DNA of 6,434 bases. Origin: Fidelibacterota bacterium (GTDB lineage: Bacteria > Fidelibacterota > UBA2242 > JAFGTP01). The position numbers and the translations under genes were made by a program. The stretch covers positions 1 through 6,434 of the forward strand of contig JAIPJV010000122.1 in the NCBI GenBank assembly GCA_021734005.1. Direction: 5' to 3'. Every line of letters starts with the position of its first letter. Position 1 is the stretch's first letter. Under the pieces are notes generated by a model. That model was not told the origin of the DNA. It made no database searches and worked only from the letters and a program-made list of their open reading frames with translations. This document shows positions 1-6,429 of the stretch, piece by piece.

Positions 1-1079
1 TCAGTCCTGTTTTAGCCGGTCTTTTTGCTGTTTTGATATATGTGCTGGTCAAAAGGGTGCTGCGTTTAATTCCGGTCAGTATTCTTAGACTTGATGTCTA
101 TACAAGAGCCGGTTTGATAATTGTCGGAGCCTTTGGTGCTTATTCATTGGGAGCCAACAATATTGCCAATGTAATGGGCGTTTTTATTCCGGCCGCTCCT
201 TTTGAGACAATCCAGATTGCCGGGGTTAATTTCAGCGGAACCCAGCAGTTGTTTCTGCTGGGATCTCTAGCAATTGCTGTGGGAATATTCACCTATAGTC
301 ACAAAGTAATGCAAACTGTAGGCAATAAGGTCGTCAAGCTCAATCCCCAGTCTGCTCTCGTTGTGGTTTTGGCGGAATCTCTGGTTCTATTTTTGTTCGC
401 CTCCTCCAATCTTCACAATTGGCTGGTTGCTCACAATCTGCCAGCTTTGCCGCTCGTACCGGTTTCAAGTTCTCAGCTGGTAGTGGGCGGAGTGATTGGA
501 ATTGGCATCGTTCAGGGTGGTAAAACAATAAAATATCGCACTGCCGGAAAAATTGCAGCCGGTTGGGTGATAACACCAGTTGTTTCGGCTTTGATTGCCT
601 TTTTTGCTCTTTTCTTTCTAAAAAATGTTTTTGAAATGCAGGTTTCAAATCCTGTTTCTTATCGATTATCACAGCCTGTAGTAAAAAGGCTTCGGACTCA
701 TGATATTGTCATAAAAGAAGATGATAGAAACAAAAAATTTAAAAATGCGATTAAAGTAAAACGATTTGTAGATAATAGTTCTTATTTGAGTCAGACTAAT
801 TTAGATGAGATTGTTGCCAGTGCTCGGGTTGATAGCTTCTACTTTAGTTCCGCGCGACTCAAAAAATTCCAAAATGACCATGGACAATTATTATCAAAAA
901 ATGAACTGCAAGGCCTTGCTGATTTGAAAGGCCAAAGATTTAGCCACGAATGGCAGCTGCGGGAGCGCATTCTTGATAATGTTTTTCAGCAGAAAAAATC
1001 TGCTCTGAAAAACGAGGAGAACAAGCACAAGCTGGAGTTGATCAAAGAAAATTTTAGAGTGTCGCATAAACCAAATTGA
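1..1079 (+). CDS. Inorganic phosphate transporter, PiT family (5'-truncated by window edge)
   Basis: This is the C-terminal half of a membrane permease that probably takes up phosphate with a coupling cation. The frame is open from base 3 (bases 1-2 end a cut codon), so the start lies upstream; the TTG at 33 is internal. Visible residues (358, numbered from base 3) include the second-half PiT signature LGANNIAN at 49-56, a hydrophobic segment and the VGNKVVKLNP stretch at 106-115, PVSSSQLVVGGVIGIGI at 153-169 (equivalent to the family's PVSTTH-VGA block), and a last segment WVITPVVSALIAFFALFF at 188-205. Family members usually have GAND at the signature; here Asp is replaced by Asn. About 150 residues of hydrophilic, lysine-rich sequence follow the last membrane segment, more than a typical bacterial PiT carries, and I recognise no domain in it. 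The family call is firm; substrate is inferred from family. A 113-base spacer separates it from the next gene. Confidence 0.88.
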   Translation, partial: SPVLAGLFAVLIYVLVKRVLRLIPVSILRLDVYTRAGLIIVGAFGAYSLGANNIANVMGVFIPAAPFETIQIAGVNFSGTQQLFLLGSLAIAVGIFTYSHKVMQTVGNKVVKLNPQSALVVVLAESLVLFLFASSNLHNWLVAHNLPALPLVPVSSSQLVVGGVIGIGIVQGGKTIKYRTAGKIAAGWVITPVVSALIAFFALFFLKNVFEMQVSNPVSYRLSQPVVKRLRTHDIVIKEDDRNKKFKNAIKVKRFVDNSSYLSQTNLDEIVASARVDSFYFSSARLKKFQNDHGQLLSKNELQGLADLKGQRFSHEWQLRERILDNVFQQKKSALKNEENKHKLELIKENFRVSHKPN

Positions 1080-1088
1080 AATTGGTTT
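1068..1088 (+). other. Short inverted repeat over the PiT stop codon
   Basis: AAACCAA (1068-1074) and TTGGTTT (1082-1088) form a perfect 7-bp stem around a 7-base loop that contains the TGA stop. No T-run follows directly; the nearest is at 1115-1121. It could be a weak 3'-end or mRNA-stabilising hairpin, but it is not a convincing intrinsic terminator and may be chance. Confidence 0.25.
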
Positions 1089-1131
1089 AGATGAGGGGCG
1101 TTAAAAATCGGTCAATTTTTTGAGCTGAGTC

Positions 1132-1160
1132 TTGGATAAATAAAGGATAGAATTTAAATT
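1132..1160 (+). promoter_or_regulatory. Candidate promoter of the five-gene cluster
   Basis: TTGGAT (1132-1137) and TAAATT (1155-1160) are separated by 17 bases and lie 32 bases before the ATG at 1193. Each is only a partial match to the sigma-70 hexamers. Support comes from the same arrangement, TTGNNT-17-TAAATT, in the other large spacer (6375-6403). The downstream box lies in an AATTTAAATT palindrome (1151-1160) flanked by GGAT (1145-1148) and ATCC (1161-1164), which could also be an operator half-site pair. Confidence 0.3.
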
Positions 1161-1182
1161 ATCCAGAATTGATTAGAAAATG

Positions 1183-1186
1183 AGGA
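1183..1186 (+). promoter_or_regulatory. Ribosome binding site deciding the oxoamine synthase start
   Basis: GAGG at 1183-1186, within TGAGGA, ends six bases before ATG at 1193. The in-frame TTG at 1187 lies directly against it and is too close to be used. This favours ATG 1193 and a 393-residue product. Confidence 0.7.
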
Positions 1187-1192
1187 TTGAAT

Positions 1193-2374
1193 ATGGATTT
1201 ATTCAAAAAATGTGTTGAATATGACGAACCACAGAAAGTCAAGAAACAGGGCGTTTACCCCTATTTTATTCCTTTTTCAGGTGGTGATGATAATGTTATG
1301 GATTTTGAAGGCGATGAAAAAATTATGATAGGTTCTAATAGTTATCTGGGACTTACTCACCATCCCCGCGTTGTGGAAGCTGCCAAAAAGGCCACAGAAG
1401 AGTATGGAACAGGTAGAACAGGCAGCCGTTTTTTAAATGGCACTCTTGATATTCACGAAGAATTCGAGCAGGAATTGGCTGATTTTATCGGCAAGGAAGC
1501 GGCTCTGGTTTTCTCGGCCGGTTATCTGGTCAATCTGGGCGTTATCTCAGCATTATTAGGGCGCAACGATTATCTGGTCCTGGATCGGCTTGATCATGCC
1601 AGTATTGTGGATGGTAGTATTTTATCCCGGGCTAATATTCTCCGCTATCAACATAATGATCTGGAAGAACTTGAGGAAAAATTAAAACATATTCCAGACG
1701 ATTCTTCGGCAATGGTCGCTGTGGATGGTGTCTTTTCAATGGAAGGAAGCATTGCCAAACTGCCTGGAATTTTAGAATTGACCAAAAAATATGGCCATCG
1801 TTTAATGGTCGATGATGCTCACGCTATCGGTGTAATTGGCCCTCAGGGCCGTGGCACTGCAGCTCATTTTGGATTGACTGAAGATGTCGATCTGGTAATG
1901 GGAACATTTTCCAAATCTTTTGCCGCTATTGGTGGTTTTATCGCTGGTGATCAGGCGGTTGTCGATTATATAAAACATCAAGCCCGTCCATTTATTTTTA
2001 CTGCTAGTTTGCCACCAAGTGTGGTCGCTTCAACACGAGAAGCCCTGAAAATTATTATTGAAGATGATGATCGCAGAGAACGTCTCTGGGAAATTTCCGA
2101 TTATATGCGCACTAATTTTCAAAAAATGGGCTTTGATACCTCAGGAAGTGAAACTCCAGTTATTCCAATTATTGTCGGTAGCAATGAAAAGACTTTTATG
2201 CTGTGGAAAAGGCTCTTTGATGACGGCATTTATGCTAATGCTGTTGTCAGCCCGGCTGTTCCCAGTAATACAGCCCGTCTGCGAACCAGTTATATTGCTA
2301 CTCATACTGACGAACAACTTGATTATGTGCTGGAAAAATTCAATAAAAATGGCAAAGAGCTGGGTATAATATAG
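1193..2374 (+). CDS. Alpha-oxoamine synthase, serine palmitoyltransferase-like (PLP-dependent)
   Basis: A 393-residue cytoplasmic PLP enzyme of fold type I that should condense an amino acid with an acyl thioester and release CO2. The family includes serine palmitoyltransferase (SPT), glycine C-acetyltransferase (Kbl) and 8-amino-7-oxononanoate synthase (BioF). Visible motifs are SNSYLGLT at 48-55, GTGRTGSRFLNGT at 72-84, the ring-stacking His135 in DHAS, VDDAH at 206-210 with cofactor-binding Asp207 and His210, the Schiff-base lysine Lys241 in GTFSKSFAAIGGF, and a C-terminal PAVP...RLR...THT block at 354-372 with the likely carboxylate-binding arginine. The GTFSKS lysine motif and the N-terminal YPYF stretch resemble Bacteroidetes and Sphingomonas SPT-type enzymes more than Kbl or BioF. 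I infer a 3-ketosphinganine synthase, but substrate cannot be fixed from sequence alone. Length is normal for the family. It opens the five-gene cluster and ends 22 bases before the lipoprotein gene. Confidence 0.9.
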   Translation: MDLFKKCVEYDEPQKVKKQGVYPYFIPFSGGDDNVMDFEGDEKIMIGSNSYLGLTHHPRVVEAAKKATEEYGTGRTGSRFLNGTLDIHEEFEQELADFIGKEAALVFSAGYLVNLGVISALLGRNDYLVLDRLDHASIVDGSILSRANILRYQHNDLEELEEKLKHIPDDSSAMVAVDGVFSMEGSIAKLPGILELTKKYGHRLMVDDAHAIGVIGPQGRGTAAHFGLTEDVDLVMGTFSKSFAAIGGFIAGDQAVVDYIKHQARPFIFTASLPPSVVASTREALKIIIEDDDRRERLWEISDYMRTNFQKMGFDTSGSETPVIPIIVGSNEKTFMLWKRLFDDGIYANAVVSPAVPSNTARLRTSYIATHTDEQLDYVLEKFNKNGKELGII

Positions 2375-2396
2375 CGAAAAATTAGCAAATACATTT

Positions 2397-4082
2397 TTGG
2401 AAATATTTAAGATCAAAATTAATTATATCAAATTATTCTCTCTGCTGCTTCTGGTAGTTTTACTGGGATGTGCAGCTCAGGGACCGCCTTCCGGTGGCCC
2501 TAAGGACACGACTGGACCAAAACTAGTTTCAGTATCCCCTTCACCTGGCACTTTGAATTTTCCCGTTGATGGCAAAATTGTAATGGAATTTTCTGAGTCT
2601 ATTGCACCCCGCTCAGCAGAAAATTCCCTCATAGTTCGACCATCTCTTCCAGAGCCTGCTGTGGTAAATGTTCGGCGCAATAAAATTGTTGTCAATTTTA
2701 ACGGCAAATTGAAGGATAATACAACCTACATTGTTAGTTTTGGCCGCAGTATTAGAGATTATCGCAAAAACCCGGTATCTGGAAATGTTCAAACCGCCTT
2801 TTCAACCGGGCAGAATTTTTCCAGAGCCAGAATTTCAGGTACTGTTTTTAATGTTGGATCCGGCAAGATTGCAACAATAATGGCCTGGGAAAAGGATAAA
2901 TTTTTGCCTGATTCTCTGACCTATCGAGAACCGGATTACATCACTACTGCTGATTCCGAAGGTGATTTTGTTTTGAATCATCTGGCTAAGGGAACATATT
3001 ATCTGCTGGCAAATGCAGCCGGGCAGAGCGTGAAAAATATTAGTTCCCGCAATAAAATTGGCCTGGCCAATCAGATGCCGATCCCAATCAATTCGGACTC
3101 CAGTCACGTTCGATATATTCATTTTAATTTAATGGATTATAATTTTTTAGAGCGCTTTGCTCTACAATCAGTTCAAACAAAAGAACGCTATATTAATTGT
3201 AAATTTTCCCAATCTGTTTCTCAGGAGAATTGGTCTGAACTTGACATTAATTTCAATTTTGCTGAAAGTATAATAAAAGCCTGGCGCCATGATCAGGATC
3301 CAGCTCTGGTCAGTATTCTTGTCGATAGTCTGCCTCAGGATACTGCTTCCACAATTCAATTTGCAAATCTATTCAGTCAGCAGGGTGAAAAAATATTACC
3401 AGAAAAAGGCAGGATGGAATTTGCTTATAAGCCGACTCAGGATAGTCTGGCACCATTTTTACAAAATTCTACTCCTGCATCGGGAGAAGGTAGAGTGAAA
3501 CCTTCGGATTCAATTCAGTTAAATTTCAGTGAGCCAATCTATAATGTCACTCCCGATTCTGATTTTACTCTAATCCAGGTTCCGGACAGTATTTTTATCG
3601 ACTTCCGGATAGAATTTGTTGATGATAATTCTCTTCGGATAATACCTGATACTCTTCTGCCGCAACAATCCCGTTTCATTCTTCAATGCCGCAGCCACGA
3701 GTGGCAGGATTATTTCCAGAATAATTATCGGGATTCCATTTTTACAATTAATTTTCAGACTCAGGATCCCCGTAAATTTGGATATATGGCCGGAGAATTA
3801 CAGCTGGGCGATCAGCTTCAATACAGTAATATTGTGCTTAAAGCTACTAGAATTGAAAATCCTTATACTGATTATACACGGGCGGACAGTACAGGAAATT
3901 TTAGGTTTGATCAACTTCTGCCCGGCGAATACCAGGTTTCCATCTTCCATGACACTAATAATAACGGCGAATACGACCCTGGAAGTCTTTACCCTGTTCA
4001 GGCTGCAGAAGATTATATAAGTTTTCCCGATAAAATTGAAATTCGAGCCCGCTGGGAAACTGCCGGTATAATATTGAGATAA
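2397..4082 (+). CDS. Big_5 (Ig-like) domain outer-envelope lipoprotein
   Basis: A 561-residue lipoprotein of unknown function. The N-terminus has lysines at 5, 7 and 12, a Leu/Val-rich core and a lipobox LLGC with Cys25, followed by the flexible AAQGPPSGGPKD stretch. Residues about 40-138 form a Big_5-type Ig-like domain (SPSPGTLNFPVDGKIVMEFSE onward, ending AFSTG). Residues 145-215 look like a carboxypeptidase-regulatory-like beta module. Residues about 350-456 form a second Big_5-like domain (TPASGEGRVKPSDSIQLNFSEPI). Residues 462-561 form another regulatory-like module with LLPGEYQVSIFHDTNNNG and a DxNxNGxxD loop at 519-527 that resembles a calcium-binding loop. This order matches lipoproteins common in FCB bacteria. 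The start is TTG at 2397: the upstream in-frame stop is at 2367, no ATG or GTG precedes the lipobox, and the first in-frame ATG (codon 63) would remove the signal peptide. I see no clear Shine-Dalgarno. dapF starts two bases after its stop. Confidence 0.85.
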   Translation: MEIFKIKINYIKLFSLLLLVVLLGCAAQGPPSGGPKDTTGPKLVSVSPSPGTLNFPVDGKIVMEFSESIAPRSAENSLIVRPSLPEPAVVNVRRNKIVVNFNGKLKDNTTYIVSFGRSIRDYRKNPVSGNVQTAFSTGQNFSRARISGTVFNVGSGKIATIMAWEKDKFLPDSLTYREPDYITTADSEGDFVLNHLAKGTYYLLANAAGQSVKNISSRNKIGLANQMPIPINSDSSHVRYIHFNLMDYNFLERFALQSVQTKERYINCKFSQSVSQENWSELDINFNFAESIIKAWRHDQDPALVSILVDSLPQDTASTIQFANLFSQQGEKILPEKGRMEFAYKPTQDSLAPFLQNSTPASGEGRVKPSDSIQLNFSEPIYNVTPDSDFTLIQVPDSIFIDFRIEFVDDNSLRIIPDTLLPQQSRFILQCRSHEWQDYFQNNYRDSIFTINFQTQDPRKFGYMAGELQLGDQLQYSNIVLKATRIENPYTDYTRADSTGNFRFDQLLPGEYQVSIFHDTNNNGEYDPGSLYPVQAAEDYISFPDKIEIRARWETAGIILR

Positions 4083-4084
4083 TT

Positions 4085-4858
4085 ATGCAAAAATTAAAAT
4101 TCTATAAATATCAGGCAACAGGTAATGATTTTGTAGTTCTTGATTCCCGACAAATTCCTGAAGCCTGGAATTATTCTGAACTGGCTACTCGAATTTGTCC
4201 GCGAAGAGCAGCAATTGGCGCCGACGGTCTGATAATTATCGAAACTGATGTTGCAGAAGATTTTGAAATGAAATATTACAATGTGGATGGATCGGGTCCA
4301 ATTATGTGCGGAAATGGTGCCCGGGCATCTGTCCAATTTGTCTATCAAATTATCGAAAAAAAAGAAGAGTTCCAATTTCGTACTCCCGATGGCGATCATT
4401 ATGGAAAAATCCAATCTGATAAGGTGGCAATAACAATGCAGAACGCTGCTGAAATTCAACATCTGGAAGATGAAGAACACCAAACTTTTTTATTAAATAC
4501 GGGCGCTCCCCATATTGTGATTTTGCATCCCGATGCTGAAAATATTGATATAGAGGAATATGCCCGGCCTTTGCGCAAAAAATATGATGCAAATGTTAAT
4601 TTTGTGTATCAAAGAGAGCCCGATGGCTGGCTCATTCGCACTTATGAGCGGGGAGTAGAAGGTGAAACCCTGGCCTGTGGAACTGGTGTCACGGCTGCTG
4701 GTTTGATTTTGACCGAAAAATTTCAGCACGATTATCCAGTAAATATTGAGGCTAAAGGTGGATCTCTGGCAGTAGATTTACGTGATGAAAAATTGTGGCT
4801 GATTGGAGCTGCTCAACAGGTTTACGAAGGAAAAATCAAAATTAATGAATTACGATAA
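4085..4858 (+). CDS. dapF: Diaminopimelate epimerase
   Basis: A 257-residue cytoplasmic, cofactor-independent epimerase that converts LL- to meso-diaminopimelate, the lysine precursor and peptidoglycan cross-linking residue. The N-terminus KYQATGNDFVVLD (8-20) matches the family's first strand. The two catalytic cysteines are present: Cys75 in MCGNGAR and Cys198 in the near-invariant ERGVEGETLACGTG (188-201). NTGAPHIVI (138-146) and the YDANVNFV block (167-174) are substrate-contact regions. Both symmetric half-domains are complete, although the protein is slightly shorter than the 270-odd residues of many DapF proteins. The stretch before Cys75 reads NVDGSGPIMCGNG, where many homologues have an acidic residue near the G-P pair; this looks like lineage variation. 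The ATG at 4085 lies two bases after the lipoprotein stop, with GAGA at 4076-4079 as a weak binding site, so translational coupling is likely. Confidence 0.97.
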   Translation: MQKLKFYKYQATGNDFVVLDSRQIPEAWNYSELATRICPRRAAIGADGLIIIETDVAEDFEMKYYNVDGSGPIMCGNGARASVQFVYQIIEKKEEFQFRTPDGDHYGKIQSDKVAITMQNAAEIQHLEDEEHQTFLLNTGAPHIVILHPDAENIDIEEYARPLRKKYDANVNFVYQREPDGWLIRTYERGVEGETLACGTGVTAAGLILTEKFQHDYPVNIEAKGGSLAVDLRDEKLWLIGAAQQVYEGKIKINELR

Positions 4859-4860
4859 AC

Positions 4861-4866
4861 AGGAGG
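4861..4866 (+). promoter_or_regulatory. Strong Shine-Dalgarno of the guanylyltransferase gene
   Basis: A perfect AGGAGG ends four bases before the ATG at 4871. It is the strongest ribosome binding site in the window and fixes this start. Its presence shows that the organism uses anti-Shine-Dalgarno pairing, unlike many classical Bacteroidetes. Confidence 0.8.
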
Positions 4867-4870
4867 AAAT

Positions 4871-5938
4871 ATGTATCTTGTGATAATGGCAGGAGGCGTT
4901 GGAAAACGATTCTGGCCGCGTAGTAGAAAGCATAATCCCAAACAATTTCTCAATATTGTCTCTGATGATTCGATGCTAAAATTAACCTTTGATAGATTAA
5001 AAAAGATCAGTCCTACTGATAAAATATATGTTGTAGCTGGAGAACATTTAAGAGAAAAAATCCATAAGGAATTAAAAGAACTGCCCGAAGATAATTATAT
5101 AAGTGAGCCGTCCGGGAAAAGCACAGCGCCCTGTATTGGATTGGCTGCTAATTTGATTCACAAGAGAGATCCAGATGCTGTGATTGGAATATTCCCTGCT
5201 GACCATTTGATTCGAGATCTGGCCCGATTTGAAGAATGTGTAGAAAAAGGTCGGCAGGCCGCTCTCAACAACAATGCTATGGTAACTTTTGGCATTAGGC
5301 CAACTAGACCGGCTACAGGATATGGGTATATTCAGTATAATCAATCTGACAAAATTGAAGAGGGTGTCTATAAGGTAAAAACTTTTGCAGAAAAACCTGA
5401 CATAAACACAGCCCAAAAATTTCTCGAGCATGGAAATTTTCTCTGGAATAGCGGAATGTTTATCTGGCAGGCTGAAACCATTCTCAAAGAAATCGACCAG
5501 CATCTTCCTGATCTGGGCCACAGCCTGAAAAAACTCTACCCTGAAATCGGGAAACCTGATTACCAGGAAAAATTAGAAGAGGAATGGGGCACAATTCGCA
5601 AAGAATCGATTGACTATGGTGTTATGGAAAAAGCCAAAAAAGTTTATGTAGTAAAAAGCAATTTTACCTGGAATGATGTTGGCTCCTGGGACGCTGTTTA
5701 TGAGCTGGAAGAAAAGGATGAAAATAAAAATGTACTCAAAGGTGAAAATGTAAAAGCCGTTGATACTGAAAGTTGTTATATTTATAGTGACGGGCAATTG
5801 ATCTCCACAATTGGAGTAAAAGACCTTGTTATTGTTCAGGAGGAAAATGCCACTATTATAGCCAAACGGGGTGAAACCGAAAAAGTCAAAAAGCTGGTCA
5901 ACAGACTGCGTTGCGAAAATCGGGATGAATATCTATAA
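4871..5938 (+). CDS. manC: Mannose-1-phosphate guanylyltransferase (GDP-mannose pyrophosphorylase)
   Basis: A 355-residue cytoplasmic nucleotidyltransferase that makes GDP-mannose from mannose-1-phosphate and GTP for surface glycans. The nucleotide-binding signature GGVGKRFWPRSR is at residues 8-19, with PKQF at 23-26. FPADH at 108-112 holds the likely metal-binding Asp111. FAEKPD (172-177), LWNSGMFIW (191-199), SIDYGVMEK (246-254) and NDVGSWDA (268-275) are the expected sugar-phosphate and active-site blocks. The protein ends after the left-handed beta-helix-like tail and lacks the phosphomannose isomerase cupin domain of the roughly 470-residue bifunctional ManC/AlgA type, so it should be monofunctional. 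Symbol usage varies for this short form (manC, manB or rfbM). It starts 12 bases after dapF and ends 20 bases before the next gene. Reuse for another NDP-sugar is possible but less likely given the WPRSR and FAEKPD motifs. Confidence 0.95.
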   Translation: MYLVIMAGGVGKRFWPRSRKHNPKQFLNIVSDDSMLKLTFDRLKKISPTDKIYVVAGEHLREKIHKELKELPEDNYISEPSGKSTAPCIGLAANLIHKRDPDAVIGIFPADHLIRDLARFEECVEKGRQAALNNNAMVTFGIRPTRPATGYGYIQYNQSDKIEEGVYKVKTFAEKPDINTAQKFLEHGNFLWNSGMFIWQAETILKEIDQHLPDLGHSLKKLYPEIGKPDYQEKLEEEWGTIRKESIDYGVMEKAKKVYVVKSNFTWNDVGSWDAVYELEEKDENKNVLKGENVKAVDTESCYIYSDGQLISTIGVKDLVIVQEENATIIAKRGETEKVKKLVNRLRCENRDEYL

Positions 5939-5958
5939 TCTAAAGTGATACAGGCAAT

Positions 5959-6231
5959 ATGGCGCGATATACAAAAAAAGAGCTTAATCATCTTCAGAGC
6001 GAACTGGAAGAAATTCTGGAGAGAAAAGGCTATCTGGTTTATAGTGGAAAGGGGAAATTTCAGCCCGGCCAGTGTATTGTCCATCAAAATAAGCGTATTG
6101 TGATCAATAAATATGCGCCTTTGAAACACAGAGTCAACTTTTTGGTTGAAATTGTAAAAGATCTTGACCAAAATACGACCTTTTATATCAAGCCGGCTAT
6201 AAGGGAAAAAATCGAAAACTGGTCGGTTTGA
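5959..6231 (+). CDS. Small conserved-looking protein of unknown function
   Basis: A 90-residue soluble protein with no signal peptide or membrane segment. Residues 4-24 look like an amphipathic helix rich in Lys, Glu and Leu. A beta-rich core follows: GYLVYSGKGKFQPGQCIVHQ (24-43) and RIVINKY (46-52). A second helix, RVNFLVEIVKDLD, is at 58-70, and the rest is basic. The pattern GxFxxGxC, then IVINK, then RVxxLxEIxKxLD resembles short uncharacterised proteins that I recall from FCB genomes; I cannot name a domain. The single Cys39 and the INK stretch would be natural residues to test for conservation. The ATG at 5959 is preceded by AGG at 5952-5954, a weak but well-placed binding site. It is the last gene of the tight cluster, 20 bases after the guanylyltransferase, and is probably co-transcribed. 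The position gives no specific function. Confidence 0.75.
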   Translation: MARYTKKELNHLQSELEEILERKGYLVYSGKGKFQPGQCIVHQNKRIVINKYAPLKHRVNFLVEIVKDLDQNTTFYIKPAIREKIENWSV

Positions 6232-6429
6232 CAAAATTTACCTGATGAATTGCGGGTAATTAAATCCTGATCTGTGATAATTATAATTTGATTTGATAAA
6301 ATTTTAGTCATACCCAATTTAATGCAATTCTGATAAACTTTGCTGTTAATCACTATTTTTTAAGCAATAAAAGATTGCGTGTTGGCTGATGTTAATTTAA
6401 ATTTGCGGTTGTCAAATAATAGGAGAACA
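6232..6429. other. Non-coding spacer between the cluster and the next gene
   Basis: This 198-base stretch is AT-rich and has no credible reading frame on either strand. It holds a weak inverted repeat TTACC/GGTAA (6238-6242 and 6255-6259) without a T-run, a 5-bp hairpin GCAAT/ATTGC (6364-6368 and 6374-6378), and a candidate promoter near its end. I see no convincing intrinsic terminator for the cluster. Confidence 0.7.
6375..6405 (+). promoter_or_regulatory. Candidate promoter of the gene starting at 6430
   Basis: TTGCGT (6375-6380) is followed after 17 bases by TAAATT (6398-6403), with the same geometry as the candidate at 1132-1160. Read with the following bases, the downstream element is TAAATTTG, which fits the Bacteroidetes -7 consensus TAnnTTTG, and TTG (6375-6377) lies 20 bases upstream at about the expected -33 place. 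The ATG at 6430 lies 26 bases beyond the TAAATT box. The box overlaps the palindrome AATTTAAATT (6394-6403). Confidence 0.4.

Noticed and set aside
1094..1125. Possible intrinsic terminator (AAAAAT/ATTTTT with a T-run) after the PiT gene
   Set aside because: The stem is only A-T pairs, and the T-run is part of the stem rather than following a GC-rich hairpin.
2058..2369. 103-codon plus-strand frame within the oxoamine synthase gene
   Set aside because: It is an out-of-frame shadow of conserved C-terminal enzyme sequence.
4094..4483. 129-codon open frame on the minus strand
   Set aside because: It is antisense to dapF, whose catalytic motifs make the plus-strand reading certain.
5072..5521. 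149-codon open frame on the minus strand
   Set aside because: It lies fully inside the well-supported guanylyltransferase gene on the opposite strand and shows no motif of its own.
6228..6233. Perfect TTGACA considered as a -35 box
   Set aside because: It overlaps the stop codon of the 90-residue gene, and no acceptable -10 hexamer lies 16-18 bases downstream (the bases there are TGCGGG).
5836..6234. 132-codon open frame on the minus strand
   Set aside because: It runs antisense across the end of the guanylyltransferase gene and the whole 90-residue gene, has no Shine-Dalgarno support, and its product reads as low-complexity Phe/Ile-rich shadow sequence.
6238..6259. TTACC/GGTAA inverted repeat after the last cluster gene, considered as a terminator
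   Set aside because: The stem is five base pairs with a 12-base loop and no T-run follows.
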